Shown piece by piece: positions 59,515-64,000 of a stretch of 64,000 nucleotides of DNA. The stretch is from NCBI RefSeq assembly GCF_011008905.1, contig NZ_JAAIVI010000017.1:1-64000 (forward strand). The letters are read 5' to 3'. The position numbers were made by a program, and so were the translations under genes. Origin of the DNA: Wenzhouxiangella sp. XN201. Lineage in GTDB: Bacteria > Pseudomonadota > Gammaproteobacteria > Xanthomonadales > Wenzhouxiangellaceae. How positions within the stretch are numbered: the first letter of the stretch is position 1; every line of letters begins with the position of its first letter. Under the pieces are notes generated by a model. The model made no database searches. It saw only the letters and a list, made by a program, of their open reading frames with translations, and had not been told where the DNA came from.

Positions 59515-60699
59515 CTACCAATTTCCGTTGAGGGTGAACCAGACCTTGGTGACATCGGGGTGGCCATTGCTGCTGTCGCCGTTGAAGCGGGCTGCTTTCA
59601 CTTCTGCCGACAATCCGGCGACAAGCGGGCGTTTGATCATCAGACCAAACTCGCGGCCATAGCTGCGAGAGTCCCGGTCGCTGCGAAAGTCGTGCAGTTT
59701 GACGAGGCCGGTCCACTGGCCGAGCGTGGTGCCGGCGGCAGCATACGTATCGAAGAGGCCGTCGGTCGGCGTAGTCAGGAACTGGTCGGTCCAGCCATTG
59801 TGGGCGTGCAGGGTGGCCAGCGGCATCTGGAACGCGTAGTTGCCATCGCCGCCCAGGCGTTCGTGGCCGGCGAACCAGTGCCAGCGTTCCAGCTTCTGCT
59901 GCAGGCGCAGGTGGATGTAGTTCTGGCCCGAAACCGCGTCGAGCTCGCGAATGCCGTCCTGGCGCGCAAACTCGACCCGGTAGCCGAAGCCCTGGTCGCC
60001 CGGCAGATCGCCGGTCAGGCGCAGGCCGAGGTTGCGGTGCGAGGCCGGGCGGTCGTCGAAGGCGATGCGGTGGGCATAGAGCGCCGACTTGACCGGGCCA
60101 AAGTCGCGCGTGAGTGTGCCCATCCAGGCATTGAGCTCGGCTTCGGCGAGCAGCGGGTTGGGATTGGACGGACCAAAGACGCGATGGGCCTTGTCGAGCC
60201 AGCGCAGGTCCACTTGCCAGTCTTCGGCCGGTTGCCAGCCGAGGGTGATCGCGTCGAAAGTCTGTTCGAGCTGACGAAAGCCGACGTTGCCGAGAAAGCG
60301 GACGTTGTCTTCGATCAGGCGCTGGCGGCCGATGCGGGCCTCGAAGCGCTCATTGGCCCGGTAGCCGATCCAGGCCTGCGAGAGGTGCTCGTCGTCGGGG
60401 TCGGCCACGACCGGGTAGTCCGTGCGGCCGTTGGCGGTGGAGTTGAAGTCCTCGCTGCCGACATGGCGATTGGCGTGCCCGACCAGGCCAAAGCGCCAGC
60501 CCGAGAACTCCGGGCTGACCACGCCCAGCCGGGCGCGCAGGGTCGAGGCCGTGGCGTCCTCGCTGAAGCGGTCATCGTCGACGAGCTCGAGGCGGTAGCG
60601 CAGGTCGATGACCGGTTCCCAGGAGTCGGACTGCGCGGCGGCCGAGCCGGCCAGCGCCAGCGCGCAGACAAAAAGTACGAAATGGGACAGGCGATCCAT
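59515..60699 (-). CDS. Alginate-export/OprE-like outer-membrane porin
   Basis: 394 residues. Signal peptide (1-22, SAAAQ) followed by alternating beta strands rich in aromatic and charged residues, ending in aromatic-terminal WFTLNGNW typical of an outer-membrane barrel. Segments IDLRYRLELVDDD, RARLGVV and IGRQRLIEDNVRFLGNVGFRQLEQTFDA match the alginate-export porin family. Substrate unknown. An FNR/DNR box at 60761 lies about 41.5 bp from a predicted start, so oxygen or NO control is likely. Confidence 0.85.
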   Translation of the reverse strand: MDRLSHFVLFVCALALAGSAAAQSDSWEPVIDLRYRLELVDDDRFSEDATASTLRARLGVVSPEFSGWRFGLVGHANRHVGSEDFNSTANGRTDYPVVADPDDEHLSQAWIGYRANERFEARIGRQRLIEDNVRFLGNVGFRQLEQTFDAITLGWQPAEDWQVDLRWLDKAHRVFGPSNPNPLLAEAELNAWMGTLTRDFGPVKSALYAHRIAFDDRPASHRNLGLRLTGDLPGDQGFGYRVEFARQDGIRELDAVSGQNYIHLRLQQKLERWHWFAGHERLGGDGNYAFQMPLATLHAHNGWTDQFLTTPTDGLFDTYAAAGTTLGQWTGLVKLHDFRSDRDSRSYGREFGLMIKRPLVAGLSAEVKAARFNGDSSNGHPDVTKVWFTLNGNW

Positions 60700-60732
60700 A
60701 TGTTGCCTCCACGATGCATGAATCCTGGAGCC

Positions 60733-60774
60733 AGTATTTCAGTGATGGGGCAGGCGCCGATTGACGCCGGTCAA
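60733..60774 (-). promoter_or_regulatory. FNR/DNR class II promoter of the porin
   Basis: TTGACGCCGGTCAA (60761-60774) is a perfect palindrome fitting TTGAY-N4-RTCAA. A -10-like AATACT (60738-60733) places the start near 60726, so the box centre is at about -41.5. The minus strand also has CTGAAATACTGG, nearly the CTGAAATACTGC of the dnr promoter. Confidence 0.6.
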
Positions 60775-60793
60775 ACGAAGGTTCGGAAGTTTC

Positions 60794-61522
60794 TCAGTGA
60801 TCGCCCAGGTTCTTGAGGCCCTCGGCGTCGAGAATCTTGATTTCGCGCCGCCTGACCTCGATCAGGCCCATGTCCTGTATTCGCCCGAACAGGCGGCTGA
60901 CGGTTTCCAGCACCAGGCCCAGGTAGTTGGCCAGGTCGGCGCGCGACATGCTCAGGGTGATGACGTCGTCGCGTCGCCCCAGGCGGGCGTGGCGCTTGCT
61001 CAGGCTGTGCAGGAACAAGGCCAGGCGGCTGATCGCCTGATTGCGACCCATCATCGCCATGTGGACGTGGTCGTCGCCCATTTCACGACTGACCAGGCGC
61101 ATGAACTGGCGCTGCAGCCCGGGCACCGAAGCGCTGATGCGTTCGAGCTCGGAGTACGGCAGCCGGCAGATGCTGGAGGCTTCAAGCGCTTCGGCACTGC
61201 ACTGGTGGCTTTCGCTGGCCAGGGCATCGAAGCCGAGCAGCTCGCCGGGCAGATGGAATCCGAGAATCTGCAATTCACCGCCTTCGGACACCGCTTGGGT
61301 CTTGAGCGAGCCGGACTTGACCACATACAGCGCGCGGAAGGGCGAGCCGGCGTGATAGAGCGTGTCGCCGGTGGCCAGGTTTGCGCGGTCGGCCACCATC
61401 TGGTCGATGCGCTCGACATCGTCGCTGCCCATGCCGGCGGGCAGGCACAGCTCGCGCAAATCGCAGCGTGCACAACGACGTCGGAGCAGCTCAAGGTCTA
61501 GCGCAGTATTGGTCGATGGCAT
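60794..61522 (-). CDS. fnr: FNR/ANR-type oxygen-sensing regulator
   Basis: 242 residues. N-terminal Fe-S cysteines C17, C20 and C26 (CARCDLRELC, the CX2CX5C of FNR) plus C108 (HQCSAEA) complete the four ligands. C-terminal winged helix with VLETVSRLFGRIQ; the ETVSR recognition residues predict TTGAT binding. It should bind the boxes at 33367, 36004, 52306 and 60761. ATG 61522 is just three bases from the MITE-like element, so its promoter and 5' leader come from the element or lie beyond it. No clear ribosome site. Confidence 0.92.
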   Translation of the reverse strand: MPSTNTALDLELLRRRCARCDLRELCLPAGMGSDDVERIDQMVADRANLATGDTLYHAGSPFRALYVVKSGSLKTQAVSEGGELQILGFHLPGELLGFDALASESHQCSAEALEASSICRLPYSELERISASVPGLQRQFMRLVSREMGDDHVHMAMMGRNQAISRLALFLHSLSKRHARLGRRDDVITLSMSRADLANYLGLVLETVSRLFGRIQDMGLIEVRRREIKILDAEGLKNLGDH

Positions 61523-61524
61523 CC

Positions 61525-61792
61525 TAGTGGGCCATGCGCTTGGTTGGGTTACGCTCAGCCGGCACACAAGTGTCTTGGGCAATGCACGCGAGCGCAGGAC
61601 TGCCGGTCGCCCATTCGAGCGAGTGCAATGCCGGCCACAGCGCTTTTGCGGCGACCTTTCTGGAACCACTGTGCTGGCACGACTCAGCGTTGCTTTCCCT
61701 GGCAAGTGAGCGACCATTCTCTGCGAAACGCATCTTGATTCGCTCCAAGAAAGTGGCTCTGAGCGTTACCCAATTCATTGCGTAGCCCACTA
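61525..61792. mobile_element. MITE-like element with terminal inverted repeats
   Basis: 268 bp bounded by imperfect terminal inverted repeats of about 36-38 bp (TAGTGGGC...ACGCTCAG at 61525-61560 against 61755-61792). It encloses an 88-codon frame on the minus strand with no known domain. A solitary related arm occurs at 10226. No target duplication is clear, and no transposase is encoded. The left end abuts the fnr ATG. Non-autonomous mobile or dispersed-repeat identity is inferred. Confidence 0.5.
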
Positions 61793-61853
61793 CGCTGGTC
61801 TCCTGATTGACTTGCTCGGTCAGGATTCTAGCATTTGCGGTGTAAGGCGCGGA

Positions 61854-64000
61854 TCATGTCCATCGCCCGATGAAACGCTGCACCAGCACGAACAGGGTGG
61901 GTACGACCACCATCGTCAGCAATGTGGCGGTAATGATGCCGCCGATGATCACAGTGGCGATGGGTGAAAAGCGCTCGGCGCCGACGGCCATTTCCAGCGC
62001 CAGCGGCAGCATGCCGGCGATGGTCGAAAGCGCGGTCATCAGGATCGGGCGCAGCCGGGTGGCCACTGCCACGCCCACGGCCCGTGCCGGGCTGGCGCCG
62101 GTTTGCAGTCGCTGCCGCGCCAGGTCGAGCAGGATAATCGAATTGTTGACCACGATGCCGACGAGAAGAATGATGCCCAGAAGCGCCGACATGGACACGT
62201 ACTTGTCGGCGATCAGCAGGGCCGACGCCACGCCGATGAACTGCAGGGGTACGGCCACCATGATGGTGATCGGGTGGGCAAAGCTGGAGAACTGCACCAC
62301 CAACAGCAGGTAGACCGCCAGCGCCGAGAGCATCAGGGCTTTCATCATGCGAGCCCGGGCTTCGCCGAAGTCTTCCTGCTCGCCGACCAGGGCGACCTCG
62401 AGACCGGGCGGCGCCTCGAAGCCAGCCAGGCGTTCACCGACATCGGCGACCACCGCAGACAAGGGCCGGCCGGCGTGGTAGCCGAGGATTTCGAGCGTGC
62501 GCAGCCCGTCCTCGCGGGTGAGAATGCGCGGACCCCGGGCCCTCTCCAGCGAGGCAATCTCGCGCAGCGGCACACTGCCGGCCGGCGTGCGGATGACGAT
62601 ATTTTCGAGGTCGTCGATCTGCGCGCGCTGCTCGGGCCTGTAGCGCACAACCACGTCCAGGTCCCTTCGGGGCGGCTGTCGGTAGCGGGTGGCGACATGG
62701 CCGTCGATGGCGCGATGCACGGCCGAGGCGGTGCGGCGCGCGCTCAGGCCCAGTTCGCTGACGCGATCCTCGTCGAGGTGGACCCGTACCTCCGGCGTAT
62801 CCAGCGACCAGTCCTTGTACAGGTCAGTCATGCCCGGGATACCGGTCAGGTGCTCGAGCAGGCGGGTACCGGCCTCGTCGAGCCCGGCCGGATCGTAGCC
62901 GGAAATGCGCACCACCACGGGGGCGGCGGTACTGCTGCGCGCCGTGCCGCCCATTTCCTTCGGTACGCCCAGCATCACGCCCGGGGTGTGTTCGAGTGCC
63001 CGCCGGACCTCGTCCATGATTTCCCACTGGCTGGACTCGCGTTCGGTGCGCGGCACCAGGCTGACCGTCACCTCGGCCTGGTTGGGATTCATCGCCCCGC
63101 GCTGTCCCATCGAGCGCGCTCCCGGTTCGTGGCCGACGCGGATGCCGACGTCGAGCACTTCCTCGCGGCCGACCAGTACATCCTCGATCACGCCCAGGGT
63201 CGCCACCGTGTCCTCGATCGCGGTGCCCGGTACCGTGTCGACAATGACCTGGAAGCTACCCGAGTCGAAGCGCGGCAGCATTTCGCTGCCGATCAGGCGC
63301 AGCATGCCGAAACTGGCCACCAGTAGCACGGCAGCCAGGCTCAGCGTGATGACGGGATGGCGCAGTGCCCCCCACAGGGCCGCAAGGTAGCCGTGGCGGG
63401 TGGCTCGCATGGCCCGGTCCAGGGTGCCGGTGATGCGCCCCGGCGATGCGTCGGGGTCGTTGGGCCTGAGCCACCACACCGCCAGTAGCGGGATGAGGGT
63501 GACGGCTACGACGAACGACGAGCCCAGGGCAAAGGCCAACGTCATCGCCAGGGGGCGGAACAGTTCGCCGATGAACCCGCCCATGAAGATCAGCGGCACA
63601 AGTACGCCCAGGGTCGTCAGCGAACCGCCGAGTTTGGCGCCCAGAATTTCGCCGGTGCCGTCCATGGCAGCACGCGTGGCGCTGATATCGCGCTCGCTCA
63701 GGTGGCGGTGAATATTCTCGAGGATGACAATGCCGTCGTCGACCAGCAACCCGATGGCCAGGATCAGCGCCGACATGCTGACCATGTTGAGGTCCAGGCC
63801 CGCCATCTGCATCAGCATGAAGGTGCTCAGGAATGCGGCTGGAATCGACAGCGCGATGATCAGGGCCTGGCGCCACTGGGCCAGAAACAGCAGCACGACA
63901 ATCATGGTCAGGCCTACGGCCACCATCACCGTGCTGGTCATGTCGTCGATGACCTTTTCGGTAAAGACCGAATCGTCGTCGGCGATGACCAGCTCGATTT
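61854..64000 (-). CDS. RND efflux transporter permease (N-terminus outside window)
   Basis: At least 715 residues; the frame stays open to the window end, so the protein is cut. Proton-relay pair in LVDDGIVILENI (TM4) and NNSIILLDLARQR (TM10) are present, with GSSFVVAVTLIPLLAVWWL and TVVGTLFVL-like VVPTLFVLVQRF. The long periplasmic domain contains GTAIEDTVATLGVIEDVL and PAGSVPLREIASLERARGP. Fits the HAE/HME class of drug or metal exporters; specificity not readable. The membrane fusion and outer-membrane partners would lie past the window edge, if present. Confidence 0.92.
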   Translation of the reverse strand, partial: IELVIADDDSVFTEKVIDDMTSTVMVAVGLTMIVVLLFLAQWRQALIIALSIPAAFLSTFMLMQMAGLDLNMVSMSALILAIGLLVDDGIVILENIHRHLSERDISATRAAMDGTGEILGAKLGGSLTTLGVLVPLIFMGGFIGELFRPLAMTLAFALGSSFVVAVTLIPLLAVWWLRPNDPDASPGRITGTLDRAMRATRHGYLAALWGALRHPVITLSLAAVLLVASFGMLRLIGSEMLPRFDSGSFQVIVDTVPGTAIEDTVATLGVIEDVLVGREEVLDVGIRVGHEPGARSMGQRGAMNPNQAEVTVSLVPRTERESSQWEIMDEVRRALEHTPGVMLGVPKEMGGTARSSTAAPVVVRISGYDPAGLDEAGTRLLEHLTGIPGMTDLYKDWSLDTPEVRVHLDEDRVSELGLSARRTASAVHRAIDGHVATRYRQPPRRDLDVVVRYRPEQRAQIDDLENIVIRTPAGSVPLREIASLERARGPRILTREDGLRTLEILGYHAGRPLSAVVADVGERLAGFEAPPGLEVALVGEQEDFGEARARMMKALMLSALAVYLLLVVQFSSFAHPITIMVAVPLQFIGVASALLIADKYVSMSALLGIILLVGIVVNNSIILLDLARQRLQTGASPARAVGVAVATRLRPILMTALSTIAGMLPLALEMAVGAERFSPIATVIIGGIITATLLTMVVVPTLFVLVQRFIGRWT

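Noticed and set aside
61524-61790. 88-codon frame inside the MITE-like element
   Set aside because: Spans both inverted repeat ends exactly, so it reads the repeat itself; no domain, not annotated as a gene.
1-64000. tRNA, rRNA, CRISPR array, prophage or complete insertion sequence
   Set aside because: No cloverleaf-like spacer sequence, no regularly spaced repeats, and no transposase, integrase or phage gene were seen.

Overview
The window is GC-rich, densely coded and looks like a gammaproteobacterial chromosome. The gene set (CtaA/CtaB, SCO proteins, NnrS, UbiT/UbiU/UbiV, Crp/Fnr regulators, DevBCA) and the short intergenic repeats suggest a Chromatiales/Xanthomonadales-like lineage such as Wenzhouxiangellaceae. 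That placement is inference; there is no rRNA or marker gene here. I found no tRNA, rRNA, CRISPR array, prophage or intact insertion sequence.

Layout. (1) 1-4764: a dehydrogenase and the divergent speA/speE pair, bracketed by inverted copies of a hairpin repeat. (2) 4765-12755: a DUF3617 protein, HrpB helicase, a thioredoxin-like protein, MscS with a partner, and a LysR/azoreductase/pirin unit. (3) 12893-23227: a signalling and envelope-export block. A hybrid histidine kinase, a single receiver, DevB-DevC-DevA (the last fused to a GAF domain) and a patatin lipase with a cyclic-nucleotide domain read leftward. A receiver-adenylate cyclase is divergent, and a strong CRP-type site lies between them. 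(4) 23238-40055: a respiratory and nitric-oxide block. It holds UbiT, two SCO proteins, cytochrome c, two unusual heme-copper-oxidase-like subunits, a cytochrome b/ferredoxin/MvhD fusion, CtaB, a CuA subunit, CtaA, a DNR-like regulator, a PLP decarboxylase and NnrS. Its intergenic regions carry FNR/DNR-type and NsrR-type operators. (5) 40084-49752: threonine dehydratase, small zinc and flavin proteins, a multidomain lipoprotein, two FAD oxidoreductases and UbiD. (6) 49846-59406: a GGDEF protein, a class V aminotransferase-like protein, UbiU/UbiV behind an FNR box, a phosphatase-like lipoprotein, a CorC-type protein, an SDR, and a DUF294/exonuclease pair. (7) 59515-64000: a porin behind an FNR box, an FNR protein with its Fe-S cysteines, a MITE-like element touching the fnr start, and an RND pump cut by the window edge.

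How it fits together. FNR/DNR-like boxes (TTGAY-N4-RTCAA) precede the heme-copper operon, dnr, ubiUV and the porin. At three of these the box sits about 41.5 bp from a plausible start point. Together with ANR/FNR, DNR, NsrR-like sites, NnrS and oxygen-independent ubiquinone synthesis, this suggests an anaerobic or NO-responsive regulon. The main catalytic subunit at 30787-32493 lacks the oxidase cross-link tyrosine at both known positions, so NO reduction must be considered as well as oxygen reduction. The best candidates for something undescribed are the cytochrome b/FeS/MvhD fusion complex and the cAMP-DevBCA-lipase signalling block.
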